DNA from: an uncultured Oscillospiraceae bacterium
Lineage (GTDB): Bacteria > Bacillota > Clostridia > Oscillospirales > Oscillospiraceae
Assembly: GCA_944385405.1 (NCBI GenBank)
Contig: CALWXB010000001.1
Span: forward strand, 62,001 to 126,000
Direction: 5' to 3'
Length of the DNA: 64,000 nucleotides
Part shown: one piece after another, positions 29,955-38,678 of the stretch
Layout: each line of letters begins with the position of its first letter
How positions within the stretch are numbered: the first letter of the stretch is position 1
Notes under the pieces: model-generated
The model's input: the letters and a program-made list of their open reading frames with translations, nothing else
What the model was told of the DNA's origin: nothing
Databases searched by the model: none
Made by a program: the position numbers and the translations under genes

Positions 29955-30847
29955 CCCATGCGCTGGCAGGTAATCCCGGCAGGCAGGGCATCCTCATCTA
30001 TGGTGACCACATAGTCCCCATAGCAGCGGGCCGGTGCGCCGTCGTCACCATCTTTCCGGGTCACATGGACTGATTCGAAGAGTTTCCAGGCGGGGGCGCA
30101 GCCCAGTTCGCTGTCGTGCCGGAAGACGATCAGTTCCCGAACCGCCATCTTTCCCCGGGCGGCGGAGTGGTCATGTTCAAACATGTTGAGAATGGCTTCC
30201 CACAGCAGGGCCAGATCCGCCTCGGAAAAGCCGGTGGTCTTACGAGCCAGGTTGGCGGAAATATAGCCTTCACAGCGATAGAGGCCGTAGGGGACAATAT
30301 ACTTTCGGCCCATCTCAGTGCCTTTCTTCTCAGCATCTGCCTCAGTGGTGATGGCTACCCGGGTGATGGTGACCTCCTGGGGCACTACCGGTTCCACGCT
30401 GCGGGCAAACCCCAACTGCACTGGTCCCCGGATCTGGCCGCAGTTGAGGGCGGCCTTTACAAAAGTAGTCATTACAGCCCCAAAGGTACGGACATCATAA
30501 AAGTTGGCGCACATCCAGTCCCGGATCTTCCGATCCAGATCAGGGTCGGCTTTCTTTTTCTCTTTTACATCTTTTTCCGAGATTTCCAAGGCTGTATATG
30601 CCTCGGCGTCACTGCGGTTAAGGGGTATGCCGTCTTTTACATAGATGCGGTAGCCGGTGGAGTCTTCTTTGACTGTCTCTACATAGTTGCGGATCTTCCG
30701 TTTCAGACATACATCTGTCACAATGCCCAGGCCGGTCTCCGGATCCACCCGGGGCATATTACCCGCGTCTGGGTCTCCGTTGGGATTGCCGTTTTCCACA
30801 TCGAACAGGATGACAAACTCATAGCGGTTTTTGATAGGCTCTGACAT
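29951..30847 (-). CDS. cas7: Type I-C Cascade backbone Cas7 (Csd2)
   Basis: 298 aa. It starts MSEPIKNRYEFVILFDVENGNPNGDPD, the signature of Csd2/Cas7c, with the glycine-rich GNPNGDPDAGNMPR loop and RTFGAVMTTF motif. Several copies coat the crRNA spacer portion in Cascade. It is coupled to cas4 by a 4-nt overlap and separated from cas8c by 14 nt. Confidence 0.97.
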   Translation of the reverse strand: MSEPIKNRYEFVILFDVENGNPNGDPDAGNMPRVDPETGLGIVTDVCLKRKIRNYVETVKEDSTGYRIYVKDGIPLNRSDAEAYTALEISEKDVKEKKKADPDLDRKIRDWMCANFYDVRTFGAVMTTFVKAALNCGQIRGPVQLGFARSVEPVVPQEVTITRVAITTEADAEKKGTEMGRKYIVPYGLYRCEGYISANLARKTTGFSEADLALLWEAILNMFEHDHSAARGKMAVRELIVFRHDSELGCAPAWKLFESVHVTRKDGDDGAPARCYGDYVVTIDEDALPAGITCQRMG

Positions 30848-30861
30848 GGTATTTCTCCTCC

Positions 30862-32589
30862 TTACTTTTCATAACGGGCCTGTGTCTGATGGTAATAGCC
30901 GAGTTGGAAAGAGCCTTGTTGGGGTAGGTTCAGCCGGGCGGGATAAGTTTCCCCCAATTTCGCCAGCAGGCTGGTCAGTTGTTTATCATAGTAGGTGCGA
31001 AGGCCGCCATCCAACTTTTTCAGGTGTTTCTGCGCCAGGTTCAGGAGCACAGGGAACACATGTCCCGGTGTAGCGGATGCGGAATTGAAATATTTGTCCT
31101 TGATGGTGGTGTTGATACCCGGATTGGCGGAAGCCTGGATCGCCTCCAGTATGGAGAAGAGCCGCCCCAGGTTGTAGGGGACATTGGAACTGTCAGGATT
31201 GAGCGACATGGTCAAGACCTCCTTTGGAACATCTGCGTTCGCTGCTTTTAAGTAGTAGGCTTTCAGGATCGCGGCCCGGCCGCGGGTGACGGCGTGTTCC
31301 GCCCGGATGCGCAGGGTAACGCCGTTGAGCAGGGTAGCGGGATAACGGGTATTCATCAAAATGGCCCGTAGCGTCTCACCAGCCAGATCGGGGGCGGGTT
31401 TCTTATCCCGGGCGTTCTGGTTTACTGTCTCGTCCAACAATTTCCAGAGCGGCAGGGTATCAAACTTGTCATAGGCCGGTTTGACAATCTCCAACCGCTG
31501 CTGGTGGGCCTGGGCGTTGCGGAGGAATGCGCCAAAACTGTTGCGCAGGAAAAAACGTACGGAAAGACGGGCTGCGTTGGGGGCGAGCCCAAGAATATAA
31601 AACTCCATATTGGGATCTAGATGTTCTTCATCCAGTTCTGCTGCCCCTCCGTCGCACAGTTTTTTCAATGCAGCCTGCAGATCCGCAAGGCGATAGACGG
31701 GAGGCTGTCCAAACACGGCCCAGCCCATCATATTCTGTGAGGCAATTCCGCCGTCCTTTGCCCAGCAGACCACCGTGGTATCTCCTACCCGATACACATG
31801 CTCCCGGTCAGAGAGCAGGTGATTCAGCGCAGTAGTATAGGCAAAGGCCGCATATTTGCTTGTGGGGGCGTTAAAGTTTTGCTCTTTCCCGTAGGAGCAA
31901 AATGCTGGGGCGTTGAAGGAAACCAGGGCCGCCCCGCTGGACTGGGCGCCCTGCACGTTCTTTATGGAGGGGTGAACGCTCTCCACCGGACCTTTTTCTC
32001 CGGTGACCAGGCAGACCATTTGAGGCGCATCACGGTCTGCTGCACTGCTATAGTGCCGTTCCCAGGCCAACCGGATCTGCGGATCGTCGTGTATATACGT
32101 GCCGCCATACCAGAAGACCAGATTACCGCCTGACAAGATTTCATCCCAATACTCCTTGAGTGCGGGATGCGTGGCTGCTTCGCCGGGCTGCCATGTGCGG
32201 AAAAAGGCCAGCAGTGCGCGGGCCGCCGGCGTATCCACATCGGCTAAAATTTGTTCATGGAGCGCCGCACAGGCCTGAAAACAATCGACGGACCGCTGAG
32301 GCTTTCCCTTGCTGTCTACCCCCAGAAGATAACTGGAATTGTCACAGAGAAAATTGGAGGCTATGCCACTGGAACGCTTTACAGGTGCGGGAAGGCGCAT
32401 ACTTTGGGGGGTGAGAACTTTTTTCTTTCCTTTTGACTGCTCGGTCTGAAGCGATACGACTTGCTCCAAACTTCCCAGAGTGTCGATATACAGCGCAAAA
32501 GAAACCTTACTCTCGCTCCACCCGGGCGGGGCGATCTTCCCTTTTTGTTCCAGTGTCCTGTAGTAATCTGTCAACACCTGCAGAATCAT
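30862..32589 (-). CDS. cas8c: Type I-C Cascade large subunit Cas8c (Csd1)
   Basis: 575 aa, normal for Csd1. Recognisable are MILQVLTDYYRTLEQKGKIAPPGWSESKVSFAL-type N-terminus, VCLVTGEKGPVESVHPSIKNVQGAQSSGAALVSFNAPAFCSYG in the middle, and the C-terminal helical segment that in I-C genes also yields a separate small subunit (Cas11c) by internal initiation. It recognises the PAM and recruits Cas3. It overlaps cas5c by 4 nt. No obvious internal ribosome site for Cas11c was assigned. Confidence 0.95.
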   Translation of the reverse strand: MILQVLTDYYRTLEQKGKIAPPGWSESKVSFALYIDTLGSLEQVVSLQTEQSKGKKKVLTPQSMRLPAPVKRSSGIASNFLCDNSSYLLGVDSKGKPQRSVDCFQACAALHEQILADVDTPAARALLAFFRTWQPGEAATHPALKEYWDEILSGGNLVFWYGGTYIHDDPQIRLAWERHYSSAADRDAPQMVCLVTGEKGPVESVHPSIKNVQGAQSSGAALVSFNAPAFCSYGKEQNFNAPTSKYAAFAYTTALNHLLSDREHVYRVGDTTVVCWAKDGGIASQNMMGWAVFGQPPVYRLADLQAALKKLCDGGAAELDEEHLDPNMEFYILGLAPNAARLSVRFFLRNSFGAFLRNAQAHQQRLEIVKPAYDKFDTLPLWKLLDETVNQNARDKKPAPDLAGETLRAILMNTRYPATLLNGVTLRIRAEHAVTRGRAAILKAYYLKAANADVPKEVLTMSLNPDSSNVPYNLGRLFSILEAIQASANPGINTTIKDKYFNSASATPGHVFPVLLNLAQKHLKKLDGGLRTYYDKQLTSLLAKLGETYPARLNLPQQGSFQLGYYHQTQARYEK

Positions 32590-33254
32590 CCCCGCACCTC
32601 CCCGCTGTTTCGGGTAGGAATCTCCAGGATCCCGTTGCGCAGTTTTGCCCGGAAAAAGAGCGGCTGGATATTTTCAGGATCAGTATAGTCCATGTCCCAC
32701 AACATCCAGCCCAGATCCCGCTCCCCATCCAATTCCGGATGGCAGGGCGGGATTTCCTCGCACAGCCGAAATTGGGCTGGAAACTCCCGGCAGCCAAAGC
32801 AGGGCTGGTGATAGAATTGTCCCCGCTGTACTCTGCGTTTGACAATGTCCTGAAATTTCCCGGCGTTGTCTCCGGGAGCGGCGTTCTCCGTCATGTCAAA
32901 GTGGGCTTCGATCACATATCGGACATCCCGCAGCAGCAGGGCGGAGCGCTGCTGGATATCCTCCGAAGTGCTGAGATACAGTTCCCCCTTCCCGCGTTCC
33001 ATCACGGTACGGGCGCTGCGGGCGGAAATGGTGGATTTTACTTCGTTGCGGCGCAGGTTGGTAAATCGGATTGGGGCGCAGACGTGGATACGGTCTACGA
33101 TCCATTTCATTCCGGGATGCCAATATATGGCCTCAATCAACCCACGAGCGGCCGAGGGGGTCATCACATCGTAACTGACCCGCTCCACCTTCATCTCGGG
33201 CCGTGTAAAAAGCGCATAATCCCCCCAAACTTCCAGACAGATTGGCACGAGCAC
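32586..33254 (-). CDS. cas5c: Type I-C crRNA endonuclease Cas5c
   Basis: 222 aa. Cas5c replaces Cas6 in I-C systems and cleaves pre-crRNA in the repeat. It begins MLVPICLEVWGDYALFTRPEMKVERVSYDVMTPSAARGLIEAIYW-like, the family hallmark, with the YDVMTPSAARGL segment containing the conserved Tyr and the downstream basic residues. It is 28 nt after cas3 and couples to cas8c. Confidence 0.96.
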   Translation of the reverse strand: MLVPICLEVWGDYALFTRPEMKVERVSYDVMTPSAARGLIEAIYWHPGMKWIVDRIHVCAPIRFTNLRRNEVKSTISARSARTVMERGKGELYLSTSEDIQQRSALLLRDVRYVIEAHFDMTENAAPGDNAGKFQDIVKRRVQRGQFYHQPCFGCREFPAQFRLCEEIPPCHPELDGERDLGWMLWDMDYTDPENIQPLFFRAKLRNGILEIPTRNSGEVRG

Positions 33255-33282
33255 TCACTCCTTTCGAATTGTTTCTTAAAAA

Positions 33283-35436
33283 TTAAATATTAAGAAATTT
33301 GCCATCATCAGCGGTTAACGATAGCCCTGTCTGCTCGGAGTATCGTTCTGTGTTCCACAGGACTGCCGAACCATCCTCCAGCACCTCCAGGTCCCCGGCC
33401 TGCTCCAATGCCCGGTAGTGCTGTTCATAGACGGATACTCCGTACTGACCCAGTTGCCGGAACAGACTGCGGCTGCGCTCTCCCTGACGCAGCCGCTCCA
33501 CAAGCATTTCACCGCCTTCCAGAGGAATGTAGACCGTGCGGGTGGGCGTATCAATGAGGTGGAACCGCTGGGCCACCGTGCGAAAGGGCAGCGTGCCGTC
33601 TTCCAGGAGTGGCAAAATATTTTGGCTGTCCTGAGCCTGTTTCCCCTTCAAGACGAGAAGTTGATAAAAATAGTCATGGATCGCTTCCGGAGAAGCAATG
33701 TCTTTATGGTGCATCATGACGTCCCTTCCCGCACCAATGGGCATGGAAAAAAGTTCCGGGTTCTTGCCTTCTCCCCTAAAAATGGAGACGACACTCTCCA
33801 CAGGAGAAAATTTCCCCTCTCGGTTGCACCGCCCCGCGGCCTGAAGGATCGAATCCAGGCCGGCCTCTTCCCGCCAGACTGCGGGAAAATCCACATCCAC
33901 CCCCGCTTCGATCAGGGAGGTAGAAACCACCCGGCAAGGAAGGCCTTTTTCCAACCGGCGGCGGATTTCCACCAACTGTTGCTTTCTGTGGCTGGGGTAC
34001 ATCAGGGTGGACAGGTGAAAACTTCCATCTCTATTCAATCGTTCATAGATCTCCTGAGCCGCTTTTCTGGTGTTCACGATGCAGAGCACTTGCCTGGATT
34101 CATTGAGTTGCGCTGCCAATTCATCCCAGGTGAGACTGTCTCTCTTTTGGAAAGTGACGCGCCGGAACACTTCCCACTGGCAGGTATCCGGAGGGCACAG
34201 TTCCGTAATGGGCTGCTGGGGGAGAAATTCATGAAAAATAGGGTCAAGGGCAGGCTGTGTAGCCGTACACAGGACGGCGGAAACGCCGTAATTTTTGACA
34301 AGTTGTGAAATGGCATAGACGCAGGGGCGCAGATAGGGAATGGGCATCATTTGGGCCTCATCAAAGATTACTACGCTGCCGGCAATGTTGTGGAGTTTGC
34401 GGCACTTGGAAGATTGACAGGCATAGAGGGATTCAAAGAACTGGACGGCCGTGGTGACGACCACAGGCATGTCCCAGTTTTCCGTCGCCTTAGCCATACG
34501 GATCGTCTGTACATTGGCCTCTCCAGCCGTCCCAATGTCATACAGCACATTGGAGTGGTGTTCAAGCACTGCATCCTCGCCCAGAATCTCCCGAAATACT
34601 CCTGCCGTTTGCTCGATGATAGAAGTGTAGGGGATCACATAGATTACCCGACGCAGACCGTGGGTCCTGGCGTGAGCCAGGGCAAAGGCCAATGAAGCCA
34701 CGGTTTTTCCACCGCCGGTGGGTACAGTGAGGGAAAACAGCCCTGGTTTGCACGATTCACCTTTCTGGATACACCGTTTCAGAATGGCACAGCGCTGTTC
34801 ATTCAGCACACCACGTGGCGGGAACCAGCCAGATATGTATTGCTGCAGTTTTGCCCACAACTGCTCTATGGAAATTGGGTACGAGGGTCTGGGTTGTCCT
34901 GTCATAAATGCCTCGGTATCAAGATAGTCGGCATCCACTAGGCAGGAGTAGAGCATTCTGGTAAAAAACATCCCGTGGGCAAGATCTGTCTGCGCATAGG
35001 CAGGTACGGCCGCAATAGGCAACTGTACTTCTTCCTTCCAGGCGGAATATGGTGCCAATTTACCACATTCCAGCCGCTTCATGCGTCCCCGGAAGGTGGC
35101 ATCATCTGACCCATCCGCCTGTGTCCCGCCGTCAGGCAGTCCGCCGTGGTGCCCGGCCACGGCGAATGCGGCAAAAATTTGCCCCAGGAGGCCGCATTCA
35201 TAGGCCCCCGCCGTCGCGTGGTCCACCATTTGAGGATCACCACGAAGCCGCTTCTGAAACGCAGAGGAATATTTGCCAATATCGTGGGCCATCCCGGCCA
35301 ATTGGGCCTGGTCTTCTCCTCCAAAGCGGCGCGCAAATTCTTTTGCCAGCGCAGAGGTACCTTGTAAATGTGCAAGAATCGTCTGTTCCCGTTTGTCTTC
35401 TGAGATATGCGCGAGGAAAGCATTTGAGAGGATCAT
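33283..35436 (-). CDS. cas3: CRISPR-associated helicase-nuclease Cas3
   Basis: 717 aa. The N-terminal HD nuclease has its first metal ligand in ILAHLQGTSALAKEF and the HD pair in LAGMAHDIGKYSSAF, with HH in AFAVAGHHGGLPDGG. The SF2 helicase follows: Walker A TVPTGGGKTVASLAFAL, motif II FDEAQMMP and the later motif VSTSLIEAGVDVDFP and QAAGRCNREG. All key residues appear intact, so target degradation should be functional. It is the first gene of the cas operon, about 300 nt downstream of a strong promoter. Confidence 0.97.
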   Translation of the reverse strand: MILSNAFLAHISEDKREQTILAHLQGTSALAKEFARRFGGEDQAQLAGMAHDIGKYSSAFQKRLRGDPQMVDHATAGAYECGLLGQIFAAFAVAGHHGGLPDGGTQADGSDDATFRGRMKRLECGKLAPYSAWKEEVQLPIAAVPAYAQTDLAHGMFFTRMLYSCLVDADYLDTEAFMTGQPRPSYPISIEQLWAKLQQYISGWFPPRGVLNEQRCAILKRCIQKGESCKPGLFSLTVPTGGGKTVASLAFALAHARTHGLRRVIYVIPYTSIIEQTAGVFREILGEDAVLEHHSNVLYDIGTAGEANVQTIRMAKATENWDMPVVVTTAVQFFESLYACQSSKCRKLHNIAGSVVIFDEAQMMPIPYLRPCVYAISQLVKNYGVSAVLCTATQPALDPIFHEFLPQQPITELCPPDTCQWEVFRRVTFQKRDSLTWDELAAQLNESRQVLCIVNTRKAAQEIYERLNRDGSFHLSTLMYPSHRKQQLVEIRRRLEKGLPCRVVSTSLIEAGVDVDFPAVWREEAGLDSILQAAGRCNREGKFSPVESVVSIFRGEGKNPELFSMPIGAGRDVMMHHKDIASPEAIHDYFYQLLVLKGKQAQDSQNILPLLEDGTLPFRTVAQRFHLIDTPTRTVYIPLEGGEMLVERLRQGERSRSLFRQLGQYGVSVYEQHYRALEQAGDLEVLEDGSAVLWNTERYSEQTGLSLTADDGKFLNI

Positions 35437-35649
35437 TATACTTTACCGCCAATCATTTATTTTGAGACTGAAAACAGAGTAGTAAACTACCAATTCTATA
35501 AAAAATACTCATCGTCATCCCTTGTCAGACGAACAATATTTAGACTATTACGGTATACCTATGGTCAAAGTAGTTCTTTTTTGTGAAAATGAGACTAAAT
35601 TTGAACTTTGAAATTTTCTCTAAAGCACCTTCCCATTTCTATAATGAAA

Positions 35650-35682
35650 ACACCTCGATCACAAACAGTGGTCGAGGCGGAA
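35650..35682 (-). promoter_or_regulatory. Hairpin in the cas operon leader
   Basis: On the minus strand CCTCGACCAC and GTGATCGAGG form a stem with a short loop, followed by TGTTTTC. It could attenuate cas transcription about 60-80 nt after the start. The rest of 35437-35740 shows no ORF or other feature I can name. Confidence 0.45.
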
Positions 35683-35742
35683 GTTTGAGGTATGCTATTT
35701 GATTACAGTAACCAGATGTTTCTTGTAGTACGAGATGTAAGT

Positions 35743-35770
35743 ATTATAACATATTTAAGAAAAATGTCAA
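35743..35770 (-). promoter_or_regulatory. Promoter of the cas operon
   Basis: Minus-strand TTGACA (35765-35770), 16-nt spacer, TGTTATAAT (extended -10, TATAAT at 35743-35748). It leaves a leader of about 300 nt before cas3. Confidence 0.8.
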
Positions 35771-35992
35771 CATTTGCCTAATATGGTCCTTCAATTCGCA
35801 AAGTAAATAAAAAAATCCTTGACAAATGTTAAGCATAAATCAAATCAAAACAAACGGCCCTCCTTTTTAAACACGCAACCACCATAAACTGCAATGCCTG
35901 ATATACTAATGGACCCGCTTTTTTACTATATTCAAATGCCCCATATTAATATTCTTTTCTTTAAATTTTACTTATTTTCCCAAGCAGACCGC
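35771..35992. other. AT-rich intergenic stretch upstream of the cas promoter
   Basis: About 220 nt with no credible ORF. A plus-strand TTGACA at 35819-35824 has no good -10 partner. Nothing else recognised. Confidence 0.4.
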
Positions 35993-36264
35993 CTAACTTT
36001 GATTTTTATCTTCTTGAGAGACGATTTGATCTGCATTTTTCATCAGGTCAGGGAACACAGTTTTTGTGTCGTCTCGCTTGGATCGATTGCAGTGTTTGCA
36101 CATACACTACAGGTTGAATTCTCTGTCCCCGTCTCCTTGGCTTTGTGGGATAACATGGTCAATATCAATATAACCACGCTAAAATTTTTGCTACAGAGAA
36201 CACATGTGTACCATCCATGGTTACAGGGACTTTTGCTAAAATATTCGCCTCTATAGCCACTCAT
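35993..36264 (-). pseudogene. HNH endonuclease, broken by a frameshift and a stop
   Basis: The minus strand starts at 36264 with MSGYRGEYFSKSPCNHGWYT followed by CVLCSKNF. A shift of frame after this point gives RGYIDIDHVIPQSQGDGDRE, then NL, an in-frame TAG, then CMCKHCNRSKRDDTKTVFPD. Together these make an HNH nuclease: zinc-type CxxC, the IDIDHVIPQS core with catalytic His, and a second CxxHCNRSK. At least two disabling changes are present, so it is a decayed gene. HNH nucleases of this type occur beside phage and defence genes. Confidence 0.8.
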
Positions 36265-36286
36265 TGGCGTTGCTCCTTGGTTATTC

Positions 36287-36343
36287 AGTCTGTCGGGAAA
36301 CCCGGCTTATACTTGACGCATAAGCCGGGTTTCCCGACAGACT
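36287..36343. repeat. 24-bp perfect inverted repeat with 9-nt loop
   Basis: Arms 36287-36310 and 36320-36343 are exact complements (begin AGTCTGTCGGGAAACCCGGC); loop 36311-36319. No T-run follows on either strand, so it is not a standard terminator. Confidence 0.85.
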
Positions 36344-36372
36344 TAGGGGGCGCTCAGACCGAGCGCCCCCTA
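36344..36372. repeat. Second GC-rich hairpin, adjacent
   Basis: TAGGGGGCGCTC and GAGCGCCCCCTA, perfect 12-bp arms (36344-36355 and 36361-36372) with a 5-nt loop, abutting the first hairpin. Position about 60 nt beyond the stop of the 702-aa gene. Confidence 0.85.
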
Positions 36373-36432
36373 AATGATGTATATTGTAATTTTTGACAAA
36401 ATTCAGATATCAATCAACCGTTTCATCGCAAA

Positions 36433-38541
36433 TCAATAATTTATGGCTTTCAGTGCTTTTCTCTCGGCGCGGTTGATCAGGTGGAAAATCAGGCTGATTG
36501 CCAGCAGGATGAAATAAGATTGGGCAATGCCATAAGTCACCCCCAAAAAGGCGACGATGCCCCAGTTCAGCAGACCCAGGACAAGAATTGTGCCGGGTTG
36601 TTTCAAAACCTCGTCCAGATCTCCGCCCAGCGCCTTTTTGAGATCGGCTAAGATCTGGATGACGGTAACAATGACCCCCATAGCCAAAAAACCTCTGCCA
36701 GCCGTAATCATGCCGGATTGATTTACCAAGAGTTTCAAAAGATCAATAGAACTGATATCCGCGCCATTGATTTTGAACAATTTCCAGAAAAGCAGTGCCC
36801 AGAGGGCAACTGCACAGTAGGCAAAATTTATGAAGGTCAGCCGTGATTTTGCCCGCTGCGCCGCCTTATCTGCCTGCTTTTGCTGGAGGATCTGGCGCAG
36901 TTTCTGTTCCCGCCGTCCAATTTGCTCCAGCACAGCCTGGCGCACCGGTTCAGGCAAATCTTCTTGGCCCTCGACAGCCTCCCTGGCAGCCTGTATATCG
37001 GCGGAAGTGAGGGGCTTTTTCGGCGGCAGCCACTGTGCCATCAGGGAATTATATTGTGCTTCTGCCCTGTTTCGTGCCTCAATGGACGGGAAGAGGCTAT
37101 TCAGATAGGTGCGCTCCGCCTGATCCTTTTCCTTCTGAAGTTCGGCCACCCTTTCAAGAATCTCTTGGATATCCGGTTTCAGAGCCTCCGGCGCGTGCTC
37201 CATCAGGGACTGCAGCGATGCAAGATCTTCTGCCAACGCTGCGCTGGCCTTTTCCCCACAGGCGGATTCCACTGCACAGGCCTTTTCCCAGAATTGCTGT
37301 GCCTGCTCTGCAAGCGCGACAGTCTCATACGTTGTGCCTCTGAATGTCCTTCGCTGCTGATCCGCCGCGCGGACATCCTTGATCTTTTCAATAAGCCGCT
37401 TTTCCAACCTGAAAATTCTCTCAAGTTCTCCGGAAAAACTCTGCTCCAGGCGCCGCTCATATGTGGTGAGAAGTTCGGAACTTGCGCCGCTGCTAATGCC
37501 GTACGCTCCACAGATGTTCTGCAAAGCCTGACGGCTATCCTCCTGCAGACGAAGGATGGCTGACGTATCCACTTCTCCAACTGTAGCATGGTTCATGCGG
37601 TTGGAGAGGTTTCTGATCGTTTCGTCCACTTTAGGGGACAGCGCCTGATCGACTAAGGTGCCGTAATCATGATCCATTCCCACTGCCTTTGCAAGGCGCC
37701 CCAGCACCCCCTGGGGATCTTGATAGCGCTGCAGCAGGAACTGGTATGTGACAGTGGAAATCGGGTCCAACATCAGGATCTGGACCGCGGCCTCCGGCTG
37801 TTTGTCGGCCGGTATTTTCTGAAAATTTCCCCGGAGCGCCTCTGCCCGGGACAGGTCTTCATCCGTTCCGGGAAGGGGGACGTTATTGTATCTGCCCTGG
37901 TAAGAGAGGAAAAACCAGGCCATCTGGAGGAAAGACTCTGTAAACAGCGTCCGGATGCCGTCAACCATTATAGGGCTGTTGTAGATCTGATTGAGACGGT
38001 CCCGCTCCTGCTTGCGGGTTCTAGCGTTTCCGATGGCATTGGCACCACTGTGTGCTAATCCGCTGAGCGCGTTGAAGATTCCCGCCATGGCCATGCCGCC
38101 TACGGCACCTTTTAAGCCGAAGCCACCTCCTACGACCCGGCCCCGGGAGGCCTTCCGCAGGGCGCGGTATTCCTCACTCTGTGAGACCCGTTGGTCACTC
38201 TCTTCCGAACACTCCGTTACAAATTCCTCCATCCTGATCCAGGGGGCAAAGATGTCCTCCCCATAGAGGGAGACTGCGTTGGCCTTGTTGATGTCGTAAT
38301 AGCCCATCTGAATCAAGGCGTCCAGCGTTTTGTCAAAGTGCCATTTCAGAATTTTATAACCGTCTTGGATCCCCTGGGTGGAAAAGGCTTGGAAACTTTG
38401 ATAGTTCTGATATTTTTGGATATACTGCTGAGCAGCAAGCGCTGCATTTCTGCGGTAGCGGCTGATGGTAGAAAGCATGTAGCACTGGTCTGCAGAAAAA
38501 ACAATTTCTTTTCCCAGATAATTCTCTTTGAAGCCTTCCAT
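36433..38541 (-). CDS. 702-aa membrane protein with coiled-coil regions, function unknown
   Basis: I do not recognise the family. Residues 1-130 look soluble with Tyr/Gln-rich helices. Residues about 140-175 are a Gly/Ala-rich stretch (GGGFGLKGAVGGMAMAGIFN) that could insert in a membrane. Residues about 310-590 are helical and charged, with likely coiled coils around residues 370-400 and 470-500. The last 130 residues hold about four membrane segments (for example FAYCAVALWALLFWKLF and TILVLGLLNWGIVAFLGVTY). The start is set by AGGAGAGTTTCG. A 17-bp palindrome overlaps its promoter, and an XRE regulator is divergent, so expression is probably repressed in normal growth. A defence or element-maintenance role is conceivable but unproven. 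Confidence 0.75.
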   Translation of the reverse strand: MEGFKENYLGKEIVFSADQCYMLSTISRYRRNAALAAQQYIQKYQNYQSFQAFSTQGIQDGYKILKWHFDKTLDALIQMGYYDINKANAVSLYGEDIFAPWIRMEEFVTECSEESDQRVSQSEEYRALRKASRGRVVGGGFGLKGAVGGMAMAGIFNALSGLAHSGANAIGNARTRKQERDRLNQIYNSPIMVDGIRTLFTESFLQMAWFFLSYQGRYNNVPLPGTDEDLSRAEALRGNFQKIPADKQPEAAVQILMLDPISTVTYQFLLQRYQDPQGVLGRLAKAVGMDHDYGTLVDQALSPKVDETIRNLSNRMNHATVGEVDTSAILRLQEDSRQALQNICGAYGISSGASSELLTTYERRLEQSFSGELERIFRLEKRLIEKIKDVRAADQQRRTFRGTTYETVALAEQAQQFWEKACAVESACGEKASAALAEDLASLQSLMEHAPEALKPDIQEILERVAELQKEKDQAERTYLNSLFPSIEARNRAEAQYNSLMAQWLPPKKPLTSADIQAAREAVEGQEDLPEPVRQAVLEQIGRREQKLRQILQQKQADKAAQRAKSRLTFINFAYCAVALWALLFWKLFKINGADISSIDLLKLLVNQSGMITAGRGFLAMGVIVTVIQILADLKKALGGDLDEVLKQPGTILVLGLLNWGIVAFLGVTYGIAQSYFILLAISLIFHLINRAERKALKAINY

Positions 38542-38589
38542 CGAAACTCTCCTATGTTGTTGAATTGAGATCCCTCGTGGATCAATAGG

Positions 38590-38635
38590 TTACCCCTTTT
38601 GAGTTATTTTAACTCAAAAGGGGTAATGTTGGCAA
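38590..38635 (-). promoter_or_regulatory. Promoter and 17-bp palindromic operator of the 702-aa gene
   Basis: Perfect palindrome with 17-nt arms and a 3-nt loop at 38590-38626 (TTACCCCTTTTGAGTTA and complement). Minus-strand TTGCCA (38630-38635), 17-nt spacer and TTAAAA (38607-38612) place the -10 inside it. Confidence 0.6.
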
Positions 38636-38649
38636 GAGGAATTGTGTAC

Positions 38650-38676
38650 GCTTTCTTTACATATTGTAAAGAAAGC
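38650..38676 (+). promoter_or_regulatory. 12-bp palindromic operator before the XRE gene
   Basis: GCTTTCTTTACA - TAT - TGTAAAGAAAGC, perfect arms, ending 2 nt before the GTG start. It covers the only candidate ribosome site (AAAGAAAG), so it may act as an operator in DNA or as a hairpin in RNA. Confidence 0.6.
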
Positions 38677-38678
38677 AG

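Noticed and set aside
35894..36256. 120-codon plus-strand frame rich in hydrophobic residues
   Set aside because: No ribosome site; the opposite strand carries the decayed HNH gene with clear motifs.
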